DNA from: Girardinichthys multiradiatus
Lineage: Eukaryota; Chordata; Actinopteri; Cyprinodontiformes; Goodeidae
Direction of reading: 5' to 3'
Length of the DNA: 64,000 bases
Assembly: GCF_021462225.1 (NCBI RefSeq)
Contig: NC_061806.1
Location: 23,580,144 to 23,644,143, forward strand
The position numbers were made by a program, and so were the translations under genes. Positions 1 to 11,402 of the stretch are shown here, piece after piece; positions within the stretch are counted from its first letter, which is position 1; the number at the start of each line of letters is the position of its first letter. Under the pieces are notes generated by a model, which saw only the letters and a list, made by a program, of their open reading frames with translations, did no database searches and was not told where the DNA came from.

Positions 1-1059
1 TCGCAGCCTATCTAATGGGCCACAAGATTCCCGCACTCTATCTCACAGTGCACATACTTTCCAGAGAAAAAGTATTTTTTTTCAATCCAATCCATCTCGC
101 TTATGCAAATGGCTGCCTTAATTTGGTTGTGACCAGAGTCATATGGGAGATAGAAGAAAGTACAGTCTTGTTTACCTTAATGAGCAATGTTTTCAGCCCG
201 GTTAACCCACTCGAAGGCTCATTTAGTCGTACCACAGGCAGGACTGAAACAACTAATAGAACTTGAGTTTGAAGACAGTAATAAGAACATATCTTGTGCT
301 TTATGACTGGTGACTACAAATGGTACTAAAACACTTGGAACTGTTTACATTATCGACCCTCTGTATGTAGTCAATTAAAACTTAAGGGATACATTTTATT
401 AAACTAAGTTGTACAAAAACAAAACGCACTGCATAAGGCAGTTTGTTGTCGCTGCAGCATAATACATCTTATACGGTACTACTCACATGCAAAGTAACAT
501 ATAAGGTAATGCGACCCCACTGTGACATAACCATTGAGATGTGAACAATTCCTCTGTAGAAAGCAACAATAACGATCTAAAGTGGCACTGAGAAGAAAGG
601 GCCGAGGTATAATAATTACAGCTGCCACTGACCCTTCTGTTATAGCTGAGCACAGTGAGAGAGCACAGGAGAATAATTGTTGCCAGCTGAATCCAGTCAT
701 TTCATGGGGAACGTCCACTCGCTGTGGTACACAGGTCTCCTTTCTTATTCCTTCTCACCACTGCGAGCCTTTGTGAAAAACACACGATTAATTGTTCCTT
801 TTTAGGACTCTGACATTTCCTCTCTGGGCCACTTGTCAGGGATTTTACCCTTTGCCAGTGGTAAAATATGTGCAAATACACATGTAAAGCATGTCACTGA
901 CATTTTTATTTAAGGGAAAAAATGCTGCTGTGTGTGCCAGCCGTTTATTGTACAACATTTCCACTGTGTGTTGATTGGAATAAGGTTGTAATAAAATTAC
1001 ATGAGCAGGTGACTCAGTATAGAATTTTAGGAATAGTTTGTATTTATTTGAAGTGATCG
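1..1059. other. Unassigned sequence, no gene recognised
   Basis: AT-rich DNA with only short open frames that resemble no protein I know. No repeat boundary or inverted repeat was recognised. Confidence 0.4.
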
Positions 1060-1455
1060 TGATGTAAAAAAGTATTTGCTCACTTACATATTCTTGTTTT
1101 TGCATTCCTGTCACAATTTGAAATGATGAATTCATTTATTTAGTAAAAAAGTAACCCAAACTAACTTGGTTCTATATAATAAAGGTAATTGCCCCTAAAT
1201 CTAATACCTGATTTTGTCACTCCCATCAACCTTAACTGGCAGTGAGTCTTTTACAATGCTGAGGAGGAATTCTGTTTGTTGTAATTCAACCACACTGGGG
1301 GTTTTTGAGCATGAATGGTCAGTTAAAGCTTATACAGTACCACAGCAATTTAATCAGATTCTAGTCTGAACTTGAACTAGCCCACTCCTAAACCTACATT
1401 TGGTTTTGTTTGAGGCATTTAGAGGTGGACTTTGGATTATTTTCCAGCTGCATAA
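1060..1455 (-). mobile_element. Decayed Tc1-like transposon relict
   Basis: The left part resembles the end of a widespread fish Tc1-like element (a phrase like 'agtatttgctcacttac' followed by 'gtaattgcccctaaa'). The part near 1360-1390, read on the minus strand, gives a decayed form of the transposase block WPSQSPD (W-A-S-S-S-S-D at about 1365-1385). Stops and indels prevent any reading frame. The family match is from recall of the consensus. The fragment at 10493-10576 looks like the same family. Confidence 0.5.
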
Positions 1456-2033
1456 TTTAAATGTTCTTGACCTTAAGGTCAGAGGCTCAAAGCTAGATAT
1501 TCAGGATATTCAGGTAGATTCAGGATCATTTGAATAATATAATGTCATATAATGTTTGTGGTATAACAAATTTAACATTTTAAAACCTTGGTATACATTA
1601 AAGAAACCCGCCCTCATGACTATTGTGAAAGTGTAGACACTTATATACCGGCTACTGTAATTGTGAATCCCATAGAGGGTGGTTTTTACTTGCTAAAATC
1701 AGCCATTTTATCCTCTAATTGTCACATAAATAGAAATTCATACTTAATAACAAAAACATGTATTTTTTGAATAGTTTCAAGATATAAAATATTCAGGCTG
1801 ATCCTAAGCTCTACAGTGAAAGTGTCAGATGAAACATAAATGCCATTGAACAATTTTTGCAGTACCAATGCCTCTGCATGTGCAACCCTTAACCTTTAAC
1901 ACCACCATCACACCACTCTTCCCTCTCTTTTTTTCTCATCAGTAAAGCCTGAGAGTCGAGTCACACTAGCACGCTCGACTGGGTCCTGCGAAAAGATGTT
2001 AGTGTGAAAGGCAGCCCGAGGGACACAGTGCAG

Positions 2034-2036
<3 letters not shown>
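1456..2036. other. Unassigned sequence, no gene recognised
   Basis: No coding signature, RNA gene or repeat boundary seen between the Tc1 relict and the microsatellite. Confidence 0.4.
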
Positions 2037-2094
<58 letters not shown>

Positions 2095-2114
2095 AAAGAG
2101 AGAGAGAGAGAGAA
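2037..2114. repeat. (TG)n microsatellite followed by (GA)n
   Basis: A pure TG run of roughly 56 bases passes into an AGAAAGAGAGAG-type tract. Open frames of repeated Val-Cys or Thr-His across it are artefacts of the dinucleotide repeat. Confidence 0.97.
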
Positions 2115-3748
2115 CAGGTAAGTGGACATCCAGGTTATCGGCTTGTAGCAATGCCACTGCATCATTACCTGTGCACTTTGATGGGTGTGACATTCAGCTC
2201 ACGCAGCTCTCTGGTCATCCAGTAATTTTTTTTCCACACGCATAAACCTGCAGGGTAGCATGAAAACTGTCACCTTGTCTGACTTCTGTTGGTCTCACAG
2301 ACAAATACAGACTTTATTTCACTGCACCAGACATAGAAAAATATATCTTAAGACTCAATTTTAAAACACTGCGCAAAAAAAAGCACAGGAAATAAACATA
2401 CAGTTTGGTTCTATGGCTCTATTTAAACCTGCAAAAGTAGAAATGTAAAAAGAAAGTACACCTTTTGTCAGCTTTTGGTTAGTGGGGATTTGATGTTATA
2501 AATGTATTTATCAGGTGTTAAGGTTGTACCAATCGTAAGTGCAGAAAAAACAGATTTATTATGACACAATCATGAAGCCAAAACCAAGTTTTCCTCAAAA
2601 CCCCTAGATGGTTACAAACAGGTAATCTGTTCTTACCATGTCTATCCACTCTACTAAGAACTGTATTAGAAGAAGATAAAAGAGGTTTGAAAATATCTTT
2701 TCCAGCCTTCCTGCTGTGAGTAATCATTAATTAGAAAAGAAGCAGAGATATTATGTCACTATTTTAAGAGTTGGGTCACAGTAAAACCGGCTTTTACTGT
2801 TATTTTAAGAAAAACACAAAATGATTACACAGTTGAAATTTAATACATTCTTTATTTAGCATGGTTTGCTAGCATTGCTAAAACAGCACTCTCTGTGTGT
2901 ATTCCCAAAAAAATGTGCATCGTTCCCTGACTTACTGAGATTTTCAAAGACCACCAAAATTGTTTTTGTGACAGATCAAAAGGATAAAACAAAGAAACTT
3001 TGTTATACTCCATTAGCCTTCCCCACAGATGCTTAAACAAGCTGGCTAGACTAAAATAGATAACATACCAAACTCACATTACATATCATTCATCCTATAT
3101 AAAACAAAATGTCACAATTTCTTAGTTGTTCTTGCTATTTCACTGTAAAATTGTAATTTAGCTGGACAAATTTCACCTTTAAAACTAAAATAAAATTGTA
3201 CATTTCATGCATGTGACTCCGAGACTTAGTACGGATTAGTCTGAAGAGCAGACTTTTGCTTAGTATTGTTAATACGCTCAAAGTTTGGGCTCTTGTCGGT
3301 GTTCTTAATCACATTTGTTCTCCGGGCAGTTTTACTTGTATTCTGCACAGCTGCAGAAACCCACACCGAAACATGTGTTGAGAGCCCCGGTAGTTTTCTA
3401 TATAATTTGACAACAAAAACAAATGGAAGCAGGTCATGAACAATACTAAGGCAGCAGGGACTGACCGCATGTAATTTTGAAGTACTAACTTTATATTGTG
3501 GCAAAACCTCCGAGATCAACGACCACAACTGCCAAATATGAGAACCAGCTAGCCCTACCATGACTGAACATGAAACATGATCTACAGTATGTTTTTATTT
3601 ACAACATAAAGAACAAGGTTTTCTGTAGCAGACGTGGCACCCAATTCAGTTTTGCACAAGTCACCCAATCATATTTTTCTCTGTTTATGTACTTTGTAGA
3701 GTGCTTAATTTTAATTTATATGTCATCTATATGACTGCTACATTTAAG
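2115..3748. other. Unassigned AT-rich sequence
   Basis: Short open frames only, the longest being 111 codons at 3226-3561 on the minus strand, which matches no family I know. No repeat boundaries recognised. Confidence 0.4.
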
Positions 3749-4480
3749 TTAATTCAATTCAATTCATTTCAGTTTATTTATATAGCGGCAATTCACAACA
3801 CATGTTGTCTCAAGGCACTTCACAACAGTCAGGTACATACATTCCAAATAATCCTAACCATTGAACAGTGCAGTCAGAGTTAGTTATTTATTCAAATTGG
3901 ATAAAACGTTTTTTCTATCTAAAGAAACCCAGCAGATTGCATCGAGACAGTGACTTGCCGCATTCAATCCTCCTGGATGAGCATGTAGAGACAGTGGACA
4001 GTCACTGGCATTGACTTTGCAGCAATCCCTCATACTGAGCATGCATGGAGCAACAGTGGAGAGGAAAAACTCCCTTTTAACAGGAAGAAACCTCCAGCAG
4101 AACCAGGCTCAGTGTGAACGTCCATCTTCCACGACCGACTGGGGGTTTGAGAGAACAGAGCAGAGACACAAAAAGAACACAGAAGCACTGATCCAGGAGT
4201 ACTTTCTATGGGAAGGAAAAGTAAATGTTAATGGATGTAGCTCCTTTAGTCGTTTCATCTAGAAAGAAAGAACAGATAAACTCTGAGCCAGTTTTCAAGG
4301 TCAGAGTCTGAAAGAAAGCACAGAGAGTTAGTCACAGTAGAAGCTCAGTCAGTAGCTATGTCTAGGAGAGAGAAAGGGTTAAACACTGAAAGACAGGGCC
4401 AGGCCATGTGGATCATTGGTAGAGAGTGAGCATTAAGTTGTTGTTTAATATGGGATTTAAATGACATATCCTGGTAAAAA
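3749..4480 (-). other. LINE 3' untranslated region and tail
   Basis: On the minus strand, after the remnant DMSFKSHIKQ of the polymerase C-terminus (around 4450-4480), the sequence jumps into noncoding DNA. It ends with a segment containing TATATAAATAAACTG and the tail ATTGAATTGAATT. I recall this segment as a common dispersed repeat in fish genomes. The jump implies that the C-terminal 150 or so residues of the polymerase were deleted. Confidence 0.7.
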
Positions 4481-4559
4481 AAAAACATCAAGGTTTTTTA
4501 CTTTATTACCAGAGGTCAATTAATGCCATCCAGGTTAAGTGATTGATTAAGCAGTTAAT

Positions 4560-5336
4560 TTTTTAAAGACTACGGTCCAAAGATGACAACTTCTGTCTTG
4601 TCTGAATTTAGAAGCAGAAAATTTAAAGTCATCCAAGTTTTTATGTCTTCCAGACATGCTTGTAGTCTATCTAACTGGTTGGGCTCATCAGGATTCATGG
4701 ATAAGTAAAGCTGAGTGTCATCAGCGTAACAGTGAAAATTTAGTTAGTACAGACATTATCTGAGGCCATAAAAATATCATTAGCTCTGAAGCCTGACTGA
4801 AACTCTTCAGACAGGTCATTGCTGTGTAAATGCTCACACATTTGATTAGCAACTATTTTCTCAAGAATGTTAGATAAGAATGGAAGTCTGTAATTTTTCA
4901 AGTCATCTCGATCAAGCAAAGGTTTCTTCAGTAAAGGTTTAATTACGGCTACCTTAAAAGCCTGTGGTACATATGCATTTACTAAGGATAGATTAATCAT
5001 ATCTAAAATGGGGATGGTAATCAGAGGGAACACATCCTTAAATAATTTGGTTGGGATTGGGTCTAACATACAAGTTGAAGGTTTAGATTAAGCTAATATT
5101 TCTGATAACTCAGGAAGCTCCACAGGATCAAAACAGACCAAACACAGATCCGGTTCTACAGTTACTGCCAATGTTGTCTCCCTTGCTGAGGATGAAATAA
5201 TCATCTTCGGGAGTATGTCAAAGAATTTATTTTTAATAGAATCAATTTTATTTAAGAAGAATCCCATAAAGTCATGGCTGCTAAGAGCTAAGGGAATGGA
5301 TGGCTCAACAGAGCTATGACTGTGTAAGTTTAGCAA
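4560..5336 (-). pseudogene. LINE reverse transcriptase, motifs A and B deleted
   Basis: The N-terminal fingers region is readable at 5069-4740 (LDPIPTKLFK, then AVIKPLLKK, then FQSGFRA). The catalytic C motif follows in another frame, with Y-A-D-D at 4728-4717, then QLYLSMNPDEPNQLDRLQAC and TEVVIFGP up to about 4560. About 110 residues that normally lie between FQSGFRA and HCYADD are missing. These include motif A with the first catalytic aspartate and the GVPQGSVL-type motif B. An in-frame stop after MASDNVCTN lies at 4740, and a stop separates this frame from the upstream frame at about 5070-5090. The enzyme would make cDNA from LINE RNA at a nicked target; this copy cannot be active. Confidence 0.85.
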
Positions 5337-5344
5337 CTATACTA

Positions 5345-6384
5345 AAGAGAAACCTAGGATTATTCTTGTTCTCTTCTATTTATGATGAGAAATAAGCTGT
5401 TCTGGCTTGGTGAAGTGTCTTTTTATACAACAGTAGGCTATTTTTCCAGATTAAATAGGAATCCTCTAGGTATGTAGAGCGCCATTTTCTCTCCAATTTT
5501 CTAACATTGTGCTTTAAGTATGCAGCTCTGAATTAAACCAGGGAGCTAGCCTCCAATGAATAATTACCTTCTTTTTCAAGGGGGCTGCATTGTCTAATGC
5601 ACCATGCAATGATGAACTAACACTATCAACAAGAGAATCAATTTGTGAAGGGGAAGAAACAAAATTATTGCCCTCCACTGTGTTTTTCTGTTATAATGAG
5701 GAAATTAAAAGTGGAACAGATTCTTTAAAGTTTGTTACAGCATTTTCTGATAATGATCTACTATAATGAAATTATATTTCAGGTGTGGAGTACTCGGTTA
5801 AATTAAACTCAAAGGTTATTAAAAAATGGTCAGACAGGACAGGGTTATGAGAAAATATTGTTATGTCTTTACACTCAATACCATATGTCAGCACAAGGTC
5901 CAGAGAATAAAGACAAAGGCGGGTAGGTTTGTTAATGTTTTGAGCAAAGCCAATTGAGTCTAAGATAGCATTAAAGGCTATATTTAGACCATCACTTTCG
6001 GTGTCAACATGAATGTTAAAAACCCCCACTATAATAACCTTATCTGTATTTAACACTAAATCAGACAAAAAGGTCTGAAAACTGATCTAAAAATTGAGAG
6101 TAAGGGCCTGGTGGACGGTACAAAACAACAAACAGAAGTGGTTTTAGTTCTTTGCAGTTTGGATGAGGTTAAATAAGGATTAAATATTCAAAAGAGTTGT
6201 AGCTATTGATTGGTCTGGGACTAATCAATAAATCGGACTTAAAGATGGTTGCTACTCCTCCTCCTCGCCCAGTATTTCGAGGAATGTGAAAATTTAAATA
6301 ATTAGTAGGAGTTGACTCATTTATGTCGCCCGTTCTGGCCCCTGGCAGACATTTGACTATGGTCGCTGGTGTCTCTAGTGCCAC
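5345..6384 (-). pseudogene. LINE endonuclease domain and linker, degenerate
   Basis: Minus-strand frames at 6384-6169 and 6068-5772 carry landmarks of the exonuclease-endonuclease-phosphatase fold used by LINEs to nick the target. These are [13 protein letters not shown] near the N-terminus, the VIIVGxFN core, LDLVLTYG, and SDHFLITFEF with the conserved S-D-H. The invariant aspartate of GDFN is changed to valine (G-V-F-N at about 6026-6015), so a catalytic residue is lost. The linker at 5771-5345 still shows PWFNSELH and a basic, helical-looking stretch before the polymerase. Frames are separated by stops and small indels. The reading is secure as a LINE endonuclease; the clade is less so. 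Confidence 0.85.
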
Positions 6385-6603
6385 GTTTCTGACTATGGAG
6401 CTGCCAATTACTAGAGTCAGCTCCTCAGCGGGTGTGTCGCTGAGCGGGGAAAATCTGCTAGAAACGCAGACCTGTGGGCTGGGATCTAGGATTCTGTTCT
6501 CTACGTACTGTCACCCAGCCGGCCTGAGGCCCGGCTGCGTGGGCTCTGCTGAAGGACTGATACGGAGAGCTACCCTCGGTGGCTCCGCACTGGCTAGGGT
6601 GCC

Positions 6604-6867
6604 TCAGCTATCTGCTGGTTTTTCAACAGCGTGGAGCCAGGCCTCCAATTCCGACACCCTCGCCTCCAAAGCTACAAAAATTCTACATTTATTACACGTA
6701 CCATTATCACTAAAGGAGGCAGAGGAGTAACTGAACATCTTACACTGAGAGCTGGAGAGAGGAGGAGACTCAGAGAGGGAAACAGCAGAATGGGTAGCCA
6801 TGTTGGAGCTAAAGCTAACGCTAAGGTAGTGACCCCTTACCACTACTAGAAAAATTGTGTAAGACAT
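6604..6867 (-). pseudogene. LINE ORF1-like N-terminal piece
   Basis: An 87-codon minus-strand frame starts at the ATG at 6867. It has a serine-rich N-terminus, then CKMFSYSSASFSDNGTCNKC, a possible CxxC zinc knuckle, and ALEARVSELEAWL, a heptad-like coiled-coil start. This arrangement fits the first open reading frame of fish L2-type LINEs as I remember it, where the product binds the element RNA. It stops at 6604, and the connection to the endonuclease region is broken by stops between 6600 and 6385. Confidence 0.6.
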
Positions 6868-7294
6868 GGAGAGTCCCCAAATGTTAAATGCAGCAACAGA
6901 AAGTGTGTGTTTTAATGTACTTATGTATTATAACAATAAGAGATATCACAGTAGAGAGAAATCAGATCAAACGTGAGAGCCTTCACACACCAAACAATCC
7001 ACTGAGTGCAACAGTGAAAACAGGAACTGACAAATACGCCTTACCACGCCTTCACAGCATCCAACAATTAATATAACTGAGCTGAAAGCATCTCCTCATC
7101 ACCATTTTTTTTAAACCTCTGCTGTTTTTTTACCATCAGTCCTGGCCCACTGATCTTCAGGGTCATGTTAGCTCAAATATGTAAGACTGAAGACCTTGCA
7201 GAGGAAAGCTTGCTCTTTTTTTGTTGTGTTTGTCAAGTAAAAAGTATGTCTGACTGAATGGAAATGTTTCGGTCGGTTGCCTACTGATGGTGGT
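6868..7294. other. Possible LINE 5' untranslated DNA, otherwise unassigned
   Basis: The segment follows the LINE start codon on the upstream side. It may contain the element's 5' untranslated region up to about 7060. No gene seen. Confidence 0.3.
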
Positions 7295-7450
7295 CACAGG
7301 GCCCGGTGGTACCAATTATATGGCGGCCTCGCTTCTGTCAGTCTGCCCCAAGGCAGCTGTGGCTATATTGTTGCTCACCACTGTTTGTGTATGTGTGAAT
7401 GGGTTCATGACTGATTGAAGTGTGTAGTGCTCACTGTTAATCATTCTTAA
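7295..7450. repeat. Short fish dispersed repeat (GCCTCGCTTCTGTCAGTCTG type)
   Basis: The segment with GCTTCTGTCAGTCTGCCCC, then GGCAGCTGTGGCTA and a GTGTGAATGGGTxxATGACTG stretch matches a dispersed teleost repeat I recall as the 3' part of a retroelement. Its usual ending is absent. The class is uncertain. Confidence 0.45.
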
Positions 7451-8971
7451 ACCCTTTTTGGCCACATGCCATCTTAAGCACACTTATAGATAAAGGACTA
7501 ACAAACATACATACACAGGCCAGAAAACAGCTCAGCAAATCAGAAGCAGATCTGGCAATCAAACCAAATAATCTGGAAACATCTGTGTAAAGTACTACAA
7601 TTCACAATTCAATCAGCAACTCTCCATAACCATGCACTTCACAGTTCCATGTTGTACCATCCCACATTGTTCCCCATAGCCCTAACAGTGTCTCTGTGTG
7701 AGCATTGGAGCCATCTGTCAGGGTAAACGTGTCGTCAGAAGCTTCGCTGGTGAGATGGCAGGGAAGAGGTGCTCACCCCGAGGCACTTCCTCTGTCATCT
7801 ATTCTCAAATGCTGCTGTGCAGACCATGAACATTAACTTCCCAAATCACTTCATGTAATCACGTTCTGCCTCCCACTAGCCAAAACAAAGATTGCAGGGG
7901 GATTTACTGATGCCGCAGTTGGCACGCAGAGCACAGCCTGACAGTGAGTGAACACTTCATTCACAAACGTTTCATACAAACAGCAAATATCGAACTGAGA
8001 TGTGAAACAGACTTAATTTGTGAAAAGATCAGCATGGAAGATCTTTTGTAAATGCTCATGCTAATGAATGCTTACACTGAAACTATGCTAATCTCCAGTA
8101 TGTATTTGTGTCCCCACAGAGCACTGTTTGGCATCAAAATATAATTTGTGGCAAATTGCTAAGTGACTGCACGGACACTTTTATCCTGTATCCTCAGATT
8201 TTCACCACTGGGACATCTGCCACAGACAGGCTGATGTATGAGGAAAAAGACAGACAGCTGCTAAGGAGAAGCACATACCCAAGTCCACCACTCCGATTCA
8301 GCATCAGTGGCCGATAAAATTTTCTTTAACCTCCATCTGGACACAAGACAAATAGAGTCATATGCCAACCAGCGAGGTGACTATAATTTGTTTGCCTGCA
8401 TGACTGCAATATTCGGTTTCTCTGCAGGTTAGAACACAATTGCTTCCTAGCAAACATGACTGGACTAAATGGGCCACCACACCTGGGCCTACCATCTGTT
8501 GCTCGCTAGCAGCCGGATGTGAGCATGAACGGAAAAATGGTGTCCAAATTAATGTTGCATAGATGACACTCTCTGCCCTCATCTGGTGTCTGCATATACA
8601 TTTATGTGTCAGCAAGTCTCCATGTGATGCTCACAAATATGGTTCTGAAGTAAATGGATATGGAAATCTGGGACCTACGCACAAGCAAACAACAAAGACG
8701 TAGAAATGCAAAGGAAGGTTTTCATTGGGTTTTGATGTCTGCAATCTTGAGAAGCTTTGCACTGTTTTCAGGGATAACTCTCTATAAATATACAATGTCT
8801 TTTCCCAAGCTCAGTTTGAGGCCAAATCCCTTGGAAGTCTCTTCTGCTGCTTCTGCAAACCTTTCAACCTCAGCTGGATAAATGACTTTTAAGGAAAGAT
8901 TTTTACAACCCCTTAAAAGGTGTTCCTGCAGCACAATGTTTCTAGAACGTAATTTTAGAATAAATGTAAAC
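7451..8971. other. Unassigned sequence, no gene recognised
   Basis: About 1.5 kb of mixed-composition DNA with only short open frames. No splice-flanked coding stretch and no repeat edges were convincing. Confidence 0.4.
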
Positions 8972-9250
8972 AGTAAATTACAAAAGTATTCATTCCCTTT
9001 AAACTTAACTTTTACATTTTGTCACATGACAACTGCAGACTTTAATGTATTATTTTAGAATTCTATGTGATAGACAAGCACAAAGCAATGCAGGAATATG
9101 AAGGGGGTGAAAGCAAATGCACACCAAATTGTTCACAAAAAAGAAAAAAATACTTGTGATGTTTTGTGATGTTTCATATATCAATTACATTCCATTCAAC
9201 AGTTATGCCTTACTATGTGTTGGTCTTTCAAATAAAAACCCCTCAAAGGT
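8972..9250. mobile_element. Tc1-like terminal fragment
   Basis: Starts with ACAAAAGTATTCATTCCC and continues with a CATTTTGTCACATGACAA block and CTTTAATGTATTATTTTAG, then a GTGATAGAC block. This is the terminal inverted repeat side of a fish Tc1-like family that recurs at 16912, 34395, 46430, 48134 and 58035. No transposase is readable and the far end was not found. Confidence 0.6.
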
Positions 9251-9619
9251 TATTGTTCAAACCTGGCAGAATTTAAGGAGAAGTTAAGGAGGTGCAAAGA
9301 CTGTTACAAAGTTGCATTTACAGCTTTTTTGTAGTTCTATCAAGACCAAAGGAGTGAAACATCACTTGGATTTAAAGTTTATTTTTACATTTTGGCTTTT
9401 AAAGGAACAGTCCTATAAACCAACAGTGATCACCACTTTTGGCTGTTTGTTTGCATAAACTGTGGCAAGAAGTGGCCCCCTTCTCATCTGAAATTACACC
9501 TTCCTTTGGTGCAGTTCATGAAGAAATTAAATAAATACAATATGCAAAACCATGCCTAAGCTAATTAGCAGCAGGCTGCCTGACAGTGAATGAGGAATAC
9601 AATTAATCTGCTTGTGTGC
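9251..9619. other. Unassigned sequence
   Basis: No gene or clear repeat recognised. The first part may still belong to the decayed Tc1 fragment. Confidence 0.35.
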
Positions 9620-9627
9620 AGTGTGTC

Positions 9628-9677
<50 letters not shown>

Positions 9678-9696
9678 TGTGTGAGAGAGAGAGAGT
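9620..9696. repeat. (GT)n microsatellite with (GA)n end
   Basis: A nearly pure GT run from about 9630 to 9676, followed by GAGAGAGAGA. Confidence 0.97.
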
Positions 9697-10492
9697 GATT
9701 TACATGTGTGTATTTTGGTGCTTACTGTTAAACACAAATGCTCAGTCTTTATTCCTTTCCCCTTTGGCTTGGCTTTACCAATTTTCTGCCATTCTTTTAA
9801 ATCTATTCTTTGCCTATACTAAAACAATTAGAAAAGCATACACAAAAATTAGTTTATTCTAAATTCTGTTCTTACAATTTTTATTAATTAGCATTAATTA
9901 GCATTAGGAGATGTTTTTGTTTTTTCATCACATTTACATTCCACTGGTAAGTAGCATTACACTGTACAGTATGTGAGATAAGGCTGTTTCATGTAGATTT
10001 TCAACTCAGTTCAGCATCAGTGGGTCCCCGGTTGGACTCTTTCCAGACACAAATCACAATGTAATGATGAAAGGCCATTAATATGTTGGAAACAGCCTTG
10101 TCTGCTGCAATTTATTAAAGATGATTACAGATTCTGGCAGCAGTTCCTGCAATGCTAATCAGCGTTGGAAAAAAAATAACTACTCACATTTAGAATCATT
10201 TATATTGCATTATGTTTTTGTTTATCATTGTTCTATTATATTTGTTAATTTAAAATTACTTCTAAAACAAGTATAGTACTCTGTTCTCGTAAAAGTTTGA
10301 TCCTTCTTCTGTTGTATTCTGACTTTCAGTATCTCAGGGCAGGGAGATAGCTACACAGATCCCAATGTTGGTCCAGTTGTTCATGATATTGACAGATCAG
10401 TTAAAACAATGCCTTGAAATAGTGCTTGACCACTTAAAAATGTCTTGTGTTTTGCTAATAACAAATATAAAACAAAGATAACCTGATCAAAT
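9697..10492. other. Unassigned; possible conserved noncoding core near 10055-10165
   Basis: No coding sequence. The segment around 10055-10165 has balanced composition, is not repeat-like and carries homeodomain-type ATTAAT/TAAT motifs, so it could be regulatory. That is inference only. Confidence 0.3.
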
Positions 10493-10576
10493 AAAAAAGC
10501 AGTTTTCAAACAATGATTTTATTTATTAAGGGAAAAGCAATCCAAACCACCCCGGCCTTAAGAAAAAGTAATTGCC
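10493..10576. mobile_element. Tc1-like fragment cut by a hAT insertion
   Basis: Contains TTTTATTTATTAAGGGAAAA and AAAAAGTAATTGCCC, a block of the same Tc1-like family seen near 1060-1455. It stops abruptly where the hAT-like terminus begins at 10585. Confidence 0.5.
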
Positions 10577-10854
10577 CATTAAACCAGCGGTCCCCAACCC
10601 CCGGGCTGCAGACTGATACTGGTCCGTGGGTCATTTGCCACCGGCAGCACAGAAAGAAAAAAATAACATTCATTATTTCTGTTTTATTTATTGTCTGAGT
10701 CTGAACAATGTTTTGTTTTGAAAAATGGTTAATTATCTCCATTACATCCTCCTGTGACTCACTTTTGAAGCATGAAAAGACACATGTCTCGATCACGTGA
10801 TACGTTACCACTAAAACTGAACCCACAAGCTGGCAAAATGAGTAAAAACGAATA

Positions 10855-11263
10855 ATCAGGAATGCAGAGAGAATAATCAGGGCTGACCTTCCCTCCATCC
10901 AGGACTTATACAGGTCTAGGGTCAGGAAAAGAGCTGCTAAAATCTCTGCAGACCCCACACACCCTACACATAAACTGTTCAGAGCTTTACCTTCAGGCCG
11001 CCGCTACAGAGCACTGTTCACTAAAACCAGCCACCAGAGACAGTTTCTTCCCCCAGGCTGTTTCTCTGTTGGACATTCAATAGAGTACAAAACAACAGCA
11101 TACACATGTTGCACATACACCTTTTTATTATATATGTGTATACTGTATATTGTAAATATGTATATACTGTAATGCAAAAACAAAAAAAGAGCAAAGTGTA
11201 CTGGAGTCAAATTCCTTGTTTGTATGTACGAACTTGGCAATAAAGCTGATTCTGATTCTGAAA
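10855..11263 (+). mobile_element. LINE 3' end inserted in the hAT relict
   Basis: The plus strand translates to AERIIRADLPSIQDLYRSRV, with ALPSGRRYRALFTKT slightly further on. This is the C-terminal tail of a non-LTR reverse transcriptase (the LPSGRRYR motif is typical). It is followed by untranslated DNA and the terminus GCAATAAAGCTGATTCTGAT at about 11238-11257. The GATTCT repeat is the element's short-repeat tail. The orientation is plus and the copy is heavily 5'-truncated, as is usual for LINEs. I place it in the CR1/L2/Rex1 group without certainty. No clear target duplication could be matched. Confidence 0.75.
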
Positions 11264-11402
11264 ATAAACGCCTACGGAATATTTCTTTGTGAAGGGGAAA
11301 AGGCTCATTTAGGAGACAGAAGAATAGCCTACAACTTCCAAGACAAATATAGCAGGATTTAACAGACAATACCAGAGGTCCTATGGACTGTCACAATAAA
11401 TC

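Larger units (their letters stand above)
3749..6867 (-). mobile_element. L2/CR1-like LINE, internally deleted, minus strand
   Basis: A non-LTR retrotransposon remnant of about 3.1 kb. Reading on the minus strand from 6867, the order is an ORF1-like N-terminal piece with a CNKC motif, an apurinic endonuclease domain, a linker, a broken reverse transcriptase with YADD, and a 3' untranslated region. It ends at a short ATTGAATTGAATT-type direct repeat next to 3749. A 3' terminus of short tandem repeats instead of poly(A) is known for the L2/CR1 group, and this supports the assignment. At least two deletions inside the polymerase and several frameshifts make it inactive. The 5' untranslated region could extend to about 7060. 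No target-site duplication was found. The exact family name is uncertain. Confidence 0.88.
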
